Positions 16,840 to 25,416 of a stretch of DNA of 27,096 nucleotides are shown here, piece after piece. The stretch comes from JASEGV01 sp037443545 (lineage in GTDB: Bacteria; Bacteroidota; Ignavibacteria; UBA10030; BY39): assembly GCA_037443545.1 (NCBI GenBank), contig JBBIOD010000018.1:1-27096 (forward strand). Direction: 5' to 3'. Every line of letters begins with the position of its first letter. Positions within the stretch are counted from its first letter, which is position 1. The notes below the pieces were generated by a model, which worked only from the letters and a program-made list of their open reading frames with translations, was not told where the DNA came from and searched no databases. Made by a program: the position numbers and the translations under genes.

Positions 16840-17355
16840 ATGAAACATATTTTATCCACAGCATTGCTTTTAGCTTTTGCGTTATCCTTCTTTTCCTGCA
16901 GTCGCATATCCGAAGATGAACTGTGGAAATCATCTGAAAATTTATTGCAGGAACAAAAATATGCCGAGGCAATTGAAAAATTAAAAGAGATTGTAAAAGA
17001 ATATCCAAAGGGAGAGAAAGCAGCGAAAGCACAGTTTTTAATTGCTGCACTTTATAATAACGATTTGCACGATTTTGAAAAGGCAATTGCCGAATATAAA
17101 AAGTTAGCTGAGTTGTTTCCGAACGATCTACAAATACCTAAAGCAATGTTCTTGATTGGATTTATTTATAATAACCAACTTCATAATTTTGACAGTGCAA
17201 AAATTGCATACGAAGCTTTTTTAGAAAAATTTCCTCATCACGAACTTGCACCTTCGGCACAGATGGAAATTCAGACTCTCGGAAAATCACCCGAAGAATT
17301 GATACCATCTGAAGTTGCTATGATGCCTGATAAGAAGGAAACTAAAAAGAAATAA
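16840..17355 (+). CDS. TPR-repeat lipoprotein (BamD/YbgF-like architecture)
   Basis: This is a 171-residue predicted lipoprotein. A short charged start, a hydrophobic segment and a lipobox-like FFSC place the lipidated cysteine at residue 20. Residues about 24-135 form three tetratricopeptide-like repeats (YAEAIEKLKEIVKEYP, FEKAIAEYKKLAELFP, FDSAKIAYEAFLEKFP), spaced as in BamD and YbgF/CpoB proteins. The C-terminus is a charged KKETKKK tail. AGGAG precedes the ATG at normal distance. It is shorter than BamD (usually about 240), so a scaffold role at the outer membrane or periplasm is safer than naming it BamD. It lies between the asparaginase and DUF58 genes, 10 bases from the latter. Confidence 0.85.
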   Translation: MKHILSTALLLAFALSFFSCSRISEDELWKSSENLLQEQKYAEAIEKLKEIVKEYPKGEKAAKAQFLIAALYNNDLHDFEKAIAEYKKLAELFPNDLQIPKAMFLIGFIYNNQLHNFDSAKIAYEAFLEKFPHHELAPSAQMEIQTLGKSPEELIPSEVAMMPDKKETKKK

Positions 17356-17365
17356 TGAACTTCGT

Positions 17366-18283
17366 TTGGAACAGACTCAAAAAAATATACAGGACTACCG
17401 GAAGTATTTACAGCCTGAAGTTGTAGCAAAACTTGCCAATATGGAGCTTGTTGCACGACTTGTAGTGGAAGGATTTATTACTGGTTTACACAAAAGCCCT
17501 TATCACGGCTTTAGCGTGGAGTTTGCAGAGCATCGCCAGTATATGCCGGGCGATGAACCGAAACATATAGATTGGAAAATTTATGGAAAAACCGACCGTT
17601 ATTACATTAAACAATTTGAAGAAGAAACTAATTTAAAATCATACATCATTTTAGATGCGAGCCGCTCGATGGCATACGCCTCAAACGGAAAGATGGCCAA
17701 GCTCGAATACGCTTCATACATCGCAGCGGCACTCTCGCATTTGATGGTGCAGCAACGCGATGCGGTCGGACTAACCGTTTATGATGAGAAGATACGAACT
17801 TACATGCCGCCGCACGCAACAAAATCGTATCTTAAAGAAATTCTCCGTCAACTCGAGATAACAGAAGGCAGCAATAAAACCGGAACTGCTGAATCGTTGC
17901 ACCAGATAGTTGAGCGAATCAAGCGACGAGGACTTGTCATTATATTAAGTGATTTATTCGACAAACCGAAGGAAGTAGCAACTGCTTTAAAACATTTCCG
18001 ACACAAGAAAAACGAAGTAATTGTGATGCAAATTCTCGACCCGATGGAAAGGAGTTTTGCCTTCGGCAGCGATGCAGTATTCAAGGATATGGAAACTTCA
18101 GATGAGATTATGACACAACCCTACCATCTACAGAAAGCATATCAAGAAGAGTTGAAGAAATTTCTCGACTTATACAAAAAAGAGTGCCGGGAGAATAACA
18201 TCGACTACGTTTTACTGGATACTTCTACACCGTTTGATGTTGCCTTGTTTCAGTATTTGAGTAAAAGGCAGAGGATAGGGTAG
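17366..18283 (+). CDS. DUF58 domain (VWA-like) protein
   Basis: This 305-residue protein belongs to the MoxR-associated DUF58 family. The hallmark block LHKSPYHGFSVEFAEHRQY (41-59) is followed by PGDEPKHIDWKIYGKTDRYYIKQFEEETN. The VWA-type metal-ion site DASRS is at 97-101, and a YVLLDTSTPF...FQYL tail closes the fold. Such proteins usually work with a MoxR AAA+ ATPase in protein assembly or envelope stress, but no moxR or other VWA gene is adjacent here. The TTG at 17366 is the best start, because the domain needs the residues before the first Met (residue 26). The nearby ATG at 17355 is out of frame. A decayed partial copy of its 3' end lies 100 bases downstream. Confidence 0.9.
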   Translation: MEQTQKNIQDYRKYLQPEVVAKLANMELVARLVVEGFITGLHKSPYHGFSVEFAEHRQYMPGDEPKHIDWKIYGKTDRYYIKQFEEETNLKSYIILDASRSMAYASNGKMAKLEYASYIAAALSHLMVQQRDAVGLTVYDEKIRTYMPPHATKSYLKEILRQLEITEGSNKTGTAESLHQIVERIKRRGLVIILSDLFDKPKEVATALKHFRHKKNEVIVMQILDPMERSFAFGSDAVFKDMETSDEIMTQPYHLQKAYQEELKKFLDLYKKECRENNIDYVLLDTSTPFDVALFQYLSKRQRIG

Positions 18284-18380
18284 ATATAGGAAAAATTTTC
18301 GATTTACACATCGGGAGAATTGACTGATTCTATAAATGAAACGATAGATGAAAGTCTAAACAAATTACTTTACAGTCTCT

Positions 18381-18443
18381 AACATCGACGATGTTTTACT
18401 CGTTACATCAACTCCGTTTGATACTGGGCTGTTTCAATATTTG
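18381..18443 (+). pseudogene. decayed copy of the DUF58 gene 3' end
   Basis: These 63 bases align without gaps to 18197-18259 inside the DUF58 gene (about 50 of 63 identical by eye). In that frame they encode NIDDVLLVTSTPFDTGLFQYL against the intact NIDYVLLDTSTPFDVALFQYL, 17 of 21 residues identical. The frame is closed by a stop shortly upstream and runs into the end of the convergent kinase gene, so it is not a gene. Many differences are at third positions, suggesting the copy evolved under coding constraint before it was lost. It is probably the last piece of a tandem paralog. Confidence 0.75.
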
Positions 18444-18448
18444 ATTAT

Positions 18449-21400
18449 TTATTTAAATTTTCCTGTTTTTTTACAGATGGGTTTTTTTCCATCAACGTGC
18501 AGGATATCCTGAATCGTGCTAATCAGTATTTCTGCAGTGTAAGGTTTTGGTAAAAAGATGTTTACATCACAAACGCTTAATTCTTTGAGTTTTTCTTCAG
18601 TGAACAAACCACTCGATACAATAATCTTAATATTTTTATCTTTTTTTCTAATCTGGCGGACTAATTCGATACCATTCATAACTGGCATTTCTAAATCTGT
18701 TAGTATCAGGTCGAATTTATCTTCGTTCGTGCCAAATATTGCAATTGCTTTTGCTCCGTTAGCTGTGGACCTAACTGAATAGCCGTAAGTTTCTAAAACA
18801 TCCTTTGAAATTTCCCGTATTGCGGCTTCATCGTCTACTAACAAAATCTTTAAACCTTCTACACTGTGTAGTTCTTGTTTGTATTGTTCTTCAGAAATTT
18901 GAGTTTCATCGCATTTAGCGGGTAAAAAAATTTTAAACGTAGTTCCTTTATTTTGTTCGCTGTAAACAGATAAAAAGCCGTTATGATTTCTTATTATAGA
19001 ATTGCAAGTTGCCAAACCAAGCCCTGTTCCTTTTCCAACTTCTTTAGTCGTAAAGAAAGGTTCAAAAATCTTGTCCAAGTATTCGGGTGGAATTCCGGTG
19101 CCGGTATCGCTAACGGTTATTAAAATATATGGGCCCTCATTGGAATGTAAGTGTGCTTTAGCGAATTTAGAGTCGGCGAGGAAGTTTTCAAGATTTACTG
19201 AAATAGTGCCTCCGTCGGGCATAGCATCGCGTGCATTGATTACTAAATTCATGAGTACTTGATGCAGTTGAGTTGAATCGCCGTTTATAAACCAAAGATC
19301 CTTTTGATAATTGAAAGAAGTTTTTATGGATTTTGGAAATGTTTCCCGTATCAATTTTTCGATATCCTGGATTAAGTCCTGCGGACGTAATATTATGGAT
19401 TCGCTTTGTATTCCACGGGCAAACATTAATACTTGATTTACAACGGCAGCGCCACGTTTAGTACATGCTTCCAAGGTGTTTAATATTATACCGTCGCTTT
19501 CCGACATATTTCTCTTCCTTAAACTTTGTATCGAAGTCAATATTGGAGCCAACACATTATTAAGATCGTGAGCGATCCCGCTGGCTAAGATACCTATACT
19601 TTCTAAACGTTGGGCTCTAAAATATTGAGCTTCAATTGTTTTTCGTTCAGTAATGTCGGTGTTAACGATTAAAATCATATCTTCGTCATCTTTTTCCTCT
19701 TTTACTAATGTCCACAGAGTTTCTATAAAAAATTTATCCCCTCTTTTGTTAACTTGCTCTAATTCTTTTTGATATTTACCGGTTTTTAGGACGGTCTTTA
19801 TACATTCATCGAAGTCTTCATCGTGATGGTTGAATAGGAGATCCGAAATCTTATTGTTCGCAATATCAGTAACAGTCCAGCCGTAAAGTTTCTCCGCACC
19901 TTTACTCCAAAAATCAATAGTTCCGTTTTTGTCGATAACAATAAAAGCGTTTGATGCGATATTGATCAGTGCGGCCTGTTTTAATATCTGTTCTTCTACT
20001 TGTTTCCGTTCGATCGTTTTTGCAATTTGTGAAGAAACAAATTCAAGCAGTCTCAGTTCGTTACTCCCCCAGCTTTCGATTTTATCATAATGCTTAATAA
20101 CAATTACGCCGGTTGTTTTTTTATTAAGGTTTAGCGGTACCCCGATCCAAGCGGAAAAAGGTTCTTCGATGTCGTCAACAATTCCGTTTTTATGCATTTC
20201 TTCGTATTGCGTGTAGGTGCAAAACAAAGATTTCGAGCTGTTGAATACATAATCGGTTAAACTCTTACCATTCATTATTGGGGGTCCAAAATTTTTATTG
20301 TCGCTGTTAAAATATTGGATAATATTACTTCTGCTCTTTTTATCATACAAAACTACATACACAACAGGAGCTGATATTACTTCTTTTAAAACATTATGAA
20401 CTTGTAGGAAAAAATCTTTTAATTTTAAATTTATATCGGACATTTTTGAAATTCGATAAACAATGTCCTGGATTAAATTCGATTGTTTACGTTCCGCAAT
20501 GTTTCTTGCGACTGCTACATAACCTATTACTCCTTCGGCTGTATTTACGGGAATAACAGAGATGTTCATTGGAATATATTTTCCCTGTTTACTTAAAAAG
20601 TCTATATCAAAATAAGCTTCTTTCATTTTACCATCAAGTACGAAAGTCCGGTATATTTCAAAATAGTCCTTTTTATCAACAAAATTTAAAATTGAATTTC
20701 CAATTAGTTCGTTCTCAGAAAATCCGAGTTGTTGAAACGTAGCCCCTCTGACCATTTCAATCTGAAATTTATCATCCATTTTAATGATAACATCATTAAT
20801 GACACCTAATGCAGATTTTAAAGTATCGTAAGTTGTATTAACAATAATTTTGTATCTAAACACCAAATAGACTAAAACTACAAGTGCTATCATTGATGAT
20901 AAAAAATATGAAGACATATCCTGTTTAAATACTCTTATTATAATTGATTCGATGAATGGACCGGGCAAAATCAACAATAATAATGAAAACCCGATATATA
21001 ATACTTTGGATTTTAATCCTTTTTCAGAAAATCCTTTTAATAACGAATATAACTGTGCTGTTCCAACTGCAAAAAGGATCGACATCCACGTTAAGAAAAA
21101 TATATAACCGCTTGTGGAAATATAACCGGATGAATTGATTGGAGAAGAAACTATGCCCAACAGAACGGCTAGATAGCATAAAATGCCGACTGTATAAACG
21201 CTAACGATCATATGTTTTGATTGGAGGATATCGTATCTGCGCACAAACAATATGATGAAGTGACAAAAGAAGAAAGGAAACATCGAGTAAAAAAAAGCAA
21301 TTACCGGAAAGAACATCCGCTGATAATATAAGGAAGGTAGGTCGTTATAATAAAAAGCTGTAATCCCTAAGCATATAAGGCTCCCTACCAAAAAAGCATA

Positions 21401-21496
21401 AAATTGGTTCAAAACATTTCCACGCGACTTATAAAGAACAATCGCAGCGATAAGAAAATTAATGACAATGTACACAATTGACATTGCAATATGCAT
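18449..21496 (-). CDS. membrane hybrid histidine kinase (7TM-PAS-GAF-PAS-HisKA-HATPase-REC)
   Basis: This is a 1015-residue sensor. Residues 1-216 hold about seven hydrophobic segments, like the 7TM histidine-kinase N-terminal region. PAS 1 is at about 228-338, a GAF-like domain at about 345-497 and PAS 2 at about 508-622. The HisKA H-box is GIAHDLNNV, with phosphoacceptor His643. The ATPase N-box contains Asn754 in LVINARDAM, the G1 box is DTGTGIP (797-803), the F-box is FEPFFTT and the G2 box is GKGTGLGLA. A C-terminal receiver has the acidic pair Asp888/Asp889, phosphoacceptor Asp934 (LTDLEMP) and Lys984 (PKP). The start has GGGAG six bases before the ATG. No separate response regulator is nearby, so the output partner is elsewhere. 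The ligand is unknown. It is transcribed divergently from uvrA. Confidence 0.93.
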   Translation of the reverse strand: MHIAMSIVYIVINFLIAAIVLYKSRGNVLNQFYAFLVGSLICLGITAFYYNDLPSLYYQRMFFPVIAFFYSMFPFFFCHFIILFVRRYDILQSKHMIVSVYTVGILCYLAVLLGIVSSPINSSGYISTSGYIFFLTWMSILFAVGTAQLYSLLKGFSEKGLKSKVLYIGFSLLLLILPGPFIESIIIRVFKQDMSSYFLSSMIALVVLVYLVFRYKIIVNTTYDTLKSALGVINDVIIKMDDKFQIEMVRGATFQQLGFSENELIGNSILNFVDKKDYFEIYRTFVLDGKMKEAYFDIDFLSKQGKYIPMNISVIPVNTAEGVIGYVAVARNIAERKQSNLIQDIVYRISKMSDINLKLKDFFLQVHNVLKEVISAPVVYVVLYDKKSRSNIIQYFNSDNKNFGPPIMNGKSLTDYVFNSSKSLFCTYTQYEEMHKNGIVDDIEEPFSAWIGVPLNLNKKTTGVIVIKHYDKIESWGSNELRLLEFVSSQIAKTIERKQVEEQILKQAALINIASNAFIVIDKNGTIDFWSKGAEKLYGWTVTDIANNKISDLLFNHHDEDFDECIKTVLKTGKYQKELEQVNKRGDKFFIETLWTLVKEEKDDEDMILIVNTDITERKTIEAQYFRAQRLESIGILASGIAHDLNNVLAPILTSIQSLRKRNMSESDGIILNTLEACTKRGAAVVNQVLMFARGIQSESIILRPQDLIQDIEKLIRETFPKSIKTSFNYQKDLWFINGDSTQLHQVLMNLVINARDAMPDGGTISVNLENFLADSKFAKAHLHSNEGPYILITVSDTGTGIPPEYLDKIFEPFFTTKEVGKGTGLGLATCNSIIRNHNGFLSVYSEQNKGTTFKIFLPAKCDETQISEEQYKQELHSVEGLKILLVDDEAAIREISKDVLETYGYSVRSTANGAKAIAIFGTNEDKFDLILTDLEMPVMNGIELVRQIRKKDKNIKIIVSSGLFTEEKLKELSVCDVNIFLPKPYTAEILISTIQDILHVDGKKPICKKTGKFK

Positions 21497-21588
21497 AACT
21501 ACTCCCGTATGTATGGTTAAATTGTTTTAATTAATATTCTAAAACTTTCGATGATTTAACACACGTTAATATAGCGGCAATTTTTCAT

Positions 21589-21608
21589 AAAAGCAATATT
21601 TTGCTTTT
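21589..21608. repeat. perfect 8-base inverted repeat, possible operator
   Basis: AAAAGCAA and TTGCTTTT flank a 4-base TATT spacer with no mismatch, in the 168-base region between the divergent kinase and uvrA genes. The right arm contains the candidate uvrA -35 (TTGCTT). The sequence does not match the LexA boxes known from E. coli or Bacillus. A regulatory role is inferred from position only. Confidence 0.45.
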
Positions 21609-21629
21609 CCCTACCCCTTTTCATATCTT
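21601..21629 (+). promoter_or_regulatory. candidate uvrA promoter
   Basis: TTGCTT (21601-21606), a 17-base spacer, and TATCTT (21624-21629), 35 bases before the TTG start of uvrA. Each hexamer is a moderate match, but the spacing is ideal. The -35 is embedded in the right arm of the inverted repeat at 21589-21608. Confidence 0.4.
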
Positions 21630-21664
21630 GAAAAATAAAAAACCTTCTAAATTTTCATAACATT

Positions 21665-24541
21665 TTGGATAACAGTAAACTCACAGTAAAAGGTGCCCGC
21701 GTACATAATCTGAAGAATATCGATGTGGAAATTCCACGCGATCAGCTTATTGTGGTTACCGGATTATCAGGTTCGGGTAAGTCGAGCTTGGCTTTTGATA
21801 CGATTTATGCTGAAGGGCAGCGGCGGTACATCGAGAGTTTATCGGCTTACGCCCGCCAGTTTCTCAGTGTTATGGAACGCCCCGATGTTGATAACATCGA
21901 AGGATTAAGCCCGGCTATTTCGATTGAGCAAAAATCGGTTTCACAAAATCCGCGCTCGACTGTTGGAACTGTTACCGAAATTTACGATTATCTCCGCTTG
22001 CTTTTTGCACGAGTCGGCGTTCAGCATTGTTGGCAATGCGGACTGAAAGTAGAGAAACAAAATATTGACGTTATAATCGACAGTATAATGAGTTTACCGA
22101 AAGATACGCGCGTTAAAATATTGGCACCCGTCGTGAGGGGTAGGAAAGGACATTATCGCGAATTGTTCGAAGAAATAGTTCGCGATGGTTTTCTTCGGGT
22201 TCGTATCGACGGCGAAGAAAAAGAAATTTACAAGGGGATGCAAGTCTCTCGTTATAAAATTCACAACATCGAAATTGTTATTGACCGGATTGTTCTGCAA
22301 AATCAAATACGAAGTCGTGTTGCCGATTCTATCGAGACTGCATTAAATTTTGGTTCCGGTGTTGTAATCGTAAATACAGATAAGGGTGATTCGCTTTACA
22401 GCATTCACTTTGCTTGCAGTTCCTGTGGTATCAGCTATGAAGACCCGGCGCCGAATTCATTCTCCTTCAATTCTCCTTATGGGCAATGCACAACCTGTGG
22501 AGGACTCGGCAACAACCGTAATTTGGACGTTAATCTTATTATCCCCGACGAATCTAAAACCATAAACGAAGAAGCTATTGCGGCGCTCGGCAAGCCACGG
22601 CAAACTTGGTTATGGAGTCAGATACGCTCGGTGGCTAAGAAAAATAAGTTTAATTTCGATACACCGATTAACGAAATTCCTAAAAAGTTTATCAATATGT
22701 TACTTAACGGGGCAGGAGATGAAAAATTCGAAGTAGAATACACGTACAATAGTGGTAGAAAAGTCGTTTATAAACATCGCTTTAATGGAATTTTGCATTC
22801 ACTTCAGCATTATTATGACGAAACATCATCGAACCAGATCCGCCAATGGGTCGAAGCATATATGTCGGTTAATCCCTGCGGCGATTGTAACGGTGGACGA
22901 CTCCGCAAGGAAAGTCTCGCTGTTAAAATAACCGACTTAAAAACAAGCCGGTTATTAAATATTGCAGATGTTGTTCGTCTTTCAATCAAAGATGCAAAAA
23001 TATTATTCAAAAATCTTAAACTTTCGGAAAGGGAGAGGATAATTGCCGATCAGATTTTAAGCGAAATAAATAAGCGGCTCGAATTCTTGTTAAATGTTGG
23101 CTTAGATTATCTGACACTCGATCGACCGGCACGCACACTTTCGGGTGGCGAGGGGCAGCGAATCCGGCTTGCTACACAAATTGGTTCTCAATTAGTGGGC
23201 GTGCTTTACGTTCTCGATGAACCGAGTATCGGTCTACATCAACGCGATAATATAAAACTGATCAATTCCCTTAAAAAACTTCGCGATTTGGGAAATACTA
23301 TCATCGTCGTTGAGCACGATAAAGAAATGATTCAAAATGCCGACTTCGTGGTCGATTTGGGACCTGGCGCCGGCGAACACGGCGGTTATCTTGTAACCTC
23401 GGGAAAGCCTAAAAAACTCAAACTACGGAATGACGAATTAAAAATTTCAGGAAACGGTATTGAACCGATATCGTACACTGCACACTATCTCGCCAATGAG
23501 CGTAAAATAGAAATTCCAAAAAATCGCAGGAAAGGAAACGGACTGTTTATTACTTTGCGTGGATGTAATGGAAATAATTTGAAAAATATCGATGCAAAGT
23601 TTCCGCTCGGGAAACTTATTTGTGTAACCGGAGTTAGTGGGTCGGGTAAATCCACTTTGATAATTGAAACTCTCTATCGCATTCTTTCAAGAAAGTTTTA
23701 TCGTTCGAACGACGTGCCCCTCCCGTATAAAAAAATTGAGGGCATAAAAAATATCGATAAAGTAATTGATATAGACCAGAATCCGATCGGACGCACACCC
23801 CGTTCAAATCCTGCGACTTATACTGGGTTATTCACACTAATCCGCGATTTATTTACGCAACTCCCTGAAGCAAAAATTCGCGGTTACAAAGCGGGGAGGT
23901 TTAGTTTCAACGTGAAGGGGGGCAGGTGCGAAGAGTGCGAGGGTGACGGCGTGCGAAAAATTGAAATGAATTTCTTACCCGATGTTTATGTTCAATGCGA
24001 GGTGTGCAAAGGAAAGCGGTATAGTAAAGAAACCCTCGAAGTTTTATACAAAAGGAAATCGATCGCCGATATTTTAAATATGACTGTCGAGGAAGCTCTC
24101 AGTTTCTTTGGCGAAATCCCCAAAATAGTTCGTAAGCTTCAAACGCTTTTTGATGTAGGAATGAGTTACATCAGGCTTGGTCAGCAGGCGACAACGCTTT
24201 CGGGCGGCGAGGCGCAGCGTGTTAAATTATCGACTGAACTCTCAAAAATCGGAACGGGTAATACACTCTACATATTGGACGAGCCGACAACGGGACTTCA
24301 TTTCGAGGATATTAGGATGTTGCTTTCGGTCCTCAACAAATTGGTTGAAAAAGGAAATACAGTTGTTATCATCGAACATAATTTGGACGTAATAAAATGT
24401 GCAGATTGGATAATGGATTTAGGACCGGGCGGCGGTGATGAAGGTGGCGAAATAGTAACAGAAGGCACCCCTGAAGATGTTGTAAAAGTAAAACGAAGTT
24501 TCACAGGCAAATATCTCAAAGATGAATTGTTTGGAATTTAA
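21665..24541 (+). CDS. uvrA: excinuclease ABC subunit A
   Basis: UvrA recognises DNA damage and loads UvrB in nucleotide excision repair. The 958-residue length is typical. There are two ABC modules. The first has Walker A GLSGSGKS (33-40), zinc cysteines 251/254/275/278 and signature LSGGEGQ (492-498) with an LDEPSIGLHQRD Walker B. The second has Walker A GVSGSGKS (656-663), zinc cysteines 755/758/778/781 and signature LSGGEAQ (845-851) with LDEPTTGLH. GQRRYIESLSAYARQFL and IEGLSPAISIEQK confirm the family. All motifs are intact. The start is TTG at 21665, immediately before the LTVKGARVHNLKNID strand, with no Shine-Dalgarno site. It heads a plus-strand run, with the next gene 43 bases away. 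Confidence 0.98.
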   Translation: MDNSKLTVKGARVHNLKNIDVEIPRDQLIVVTGLSGSGKSSLAFDTIYAEGQRRYIESLSAYARQFLSVMERPDVDNIEGLSPAISIEQKSVSQNPRSTVGTVTEIYDYLRLLFARVGVQHCWQCGLKVEKQNIDVIIDSIMSLPKDTRVKILAPVVRGRKGHYRELFEEIVRDGFLRVRIDGEEKEIYKGMQVSRYKIHNIEIVIDRIVLQNQIRSRVADSIETALNFGSGVVIVNTDKGDSLYSIHFACSSCGISYEDPAPNSFSFNSPYGQCTTCGGLGNNRNLDVNLIIPDESKTINEEAIAALGKPRQTWLWSQIRSVAKKNKFNFDTPINEIPKKFINMLLNGAGDEKFEVEYTYNSGRKVVYKHRFNGILHSLQHYYDETSSNQIRQWVEAYMSVNPCGDCNGGRLRKESLAVKITDLKTSRLLNIADVVRLSIKDAKILFKNLKLSERERIIADQILSEINKRLEFLLNVGLDYLTLDRPARTLSGGEGQRIRLATQIGSQLVGVLYVLDEPSIGLHQRDNIKLINSLKKLRDLGNTIIVVEHDKEMIQNADFVVDLGPGAGEHGGYLVTSGKPKKLKLRNDELKISGNGIEPISYTAHYLANERKIEIPKNRRKGNGLFITLRGCNGNNLKNIDAKFPLGKLICVTGVSGSGKSTLIIETLYRILSRKFYRSNDVPLPYKKIEGIKNIDKVIDIDQNPIGRTPRSNPATYTGLFTLIRDLFTQLPEAKIRGYKAGRFSFNVKGGRCEECEGDGVRKIEMNFLPDVYVQCEVCKGKRYSKETLEVLYKRKSIADILNMTVEEALSFFGEIPKIVRKLQTLFDVGMSYIRLGQQATTLSGGEAQRVKLSTELSKIGTGNTLYILDEPTTGLHFEDIRMLLSVLNKLVEKGNTVVIIEHNLDVIKCADWIMDLGPGGGDEGGEIVTEGTPEDVVKVKRSFTGKYLKDELFGI

Positions 24542-24584
24542 AAATTTATAAAATATATTTATTGAAACAAAAACTGAACATAAT

Positions 24585-25394
24585 TTGGATAAGGAATTAT
24601 TAAAAAAACTTTCTCAAAACCCAAAGTTTATACCCGGTATTTACAATTACTGCGACCGATGGTGCGAACGCTGTCCGTTTACTTCGCGATGTATGAATTA
24701 TACTATTGGGCGAGAGCATTACTGCGAGCTTGAAAAACTGGAGGTCAACAACAAAGAATTCTGGCTGAAACTTTCTGAAACATTAATAGGGGCAATCAAT
24801 TTATTAAAGGAAATCCTTGAAGAACGAGGTATTAGTATAGATGAAGCGGCCATCGAAACTACGAGGAAAGAAGAAAAGCAGAATATTCAACTTGCCTACG
24901 ACCACGAGTGTGCCCGCGACGCAAAAGCTTACTACGAGATGGTAGAAGAGTGGCTGAAGAATGCGAAAGATCTTTTCGATACGAAAGCCGATGAACTCGA
25001 ATTGGGTTTGAAACTCGAAATTCCGGAGTTTGATGTTCAACTGACAGTCGAGAGCATCCGAGACGCAATTGAGGTTATCAGTCAGTATCTACATTTTATT
25101 TATGTAAAAATTCTCAGGGCACTCTCGGATGGAGTGATGGATTTTGAAGAATTGTTGAATGACTATCCTAAGGACTCAGACGGCTCGGCAAAGGTTGCAT
25201 TGATTGCAATCGACCGTTCGCTTGCAGCGTGGTTGAAACTCTATAATAATTTTCCGGCTCAGGAAGATGAGATTTTAGAGTTCTTGATACATCTTGACCG
25301 TCTTCGCAAAAAGGTGGAAAAAACTTTTCCTGCCGCCAGGGCTTTTGTCCGTCCCGGTTTTGAGGAATTCGATTTGAATAAGAATTTCTCTTAA
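24585..25394 (+). CDS. protein of unknown function with N-terminal Cys cluster
   Basis: I do not recognise a named family for this 269-residue protein. Its clearest feature is a compact cysteine cluster near the N-terminus: Cys23, Cys27, Cys30, Cys36 and Cys47 in YCDRWCERCPFTSRC and HYC. This could hold an Fe-S cluster or zinc. The C-x3-C-x2-C part mimics the radical SAM motif, but nothing after it fits a SAM barrel. The remainder is acidic and mostly helical (for example AKAYYEMVEEWLKNAKDLFD near 115), ending in an RAFVRPGFEEFDL segment that looks conserved. There is no signal peptide or membrane segment, so it is probably cytosolic. Start is TTG at 24585. It lies 43 bases after uvrA and 22 before the permease gene. 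Confidence 0.8.
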   Translation: MDKELLKKLSQNPKFIPGIYNYCDRWCERCPFTSRCMNYTIGREHYCELEKLEVNNKEFWLKLSETLIGAINLLKEILEERGISIDEAAIETTRKEEKQNIQLAYDHECARDAKAYYEMVEEWLKNAKDLFDTKADELELGLKLEIPEFDVQLTVESIRDAIEVISQYLHFIYVKILRALSDGVMDFEELLNDYPKDSDGSAKVALIAIDRSLAAWLKLYNNFPAQEDEILEFLIHLDRLRKKVEKTFPAARAFVRPGFEEFDLNKNFS

Positions 25395-25416
25395 AATATT
25401 AATTTTACAGGGCATT

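Noticed and set aside
17355..17380. ATG at 17355 as the DUF58 start
   Set aside because: It is out of frame with the DUF58 coding sequence. The in-frame start is the TTG at 17366.
24651..24725. C-x3-C-x2-C in the protein after uvrA, considered as a radical SAM motif
   Set aside because: No GGEP-like motif or barrel pattern follows. Two further cysteines and the short helical body suggest another metal site.
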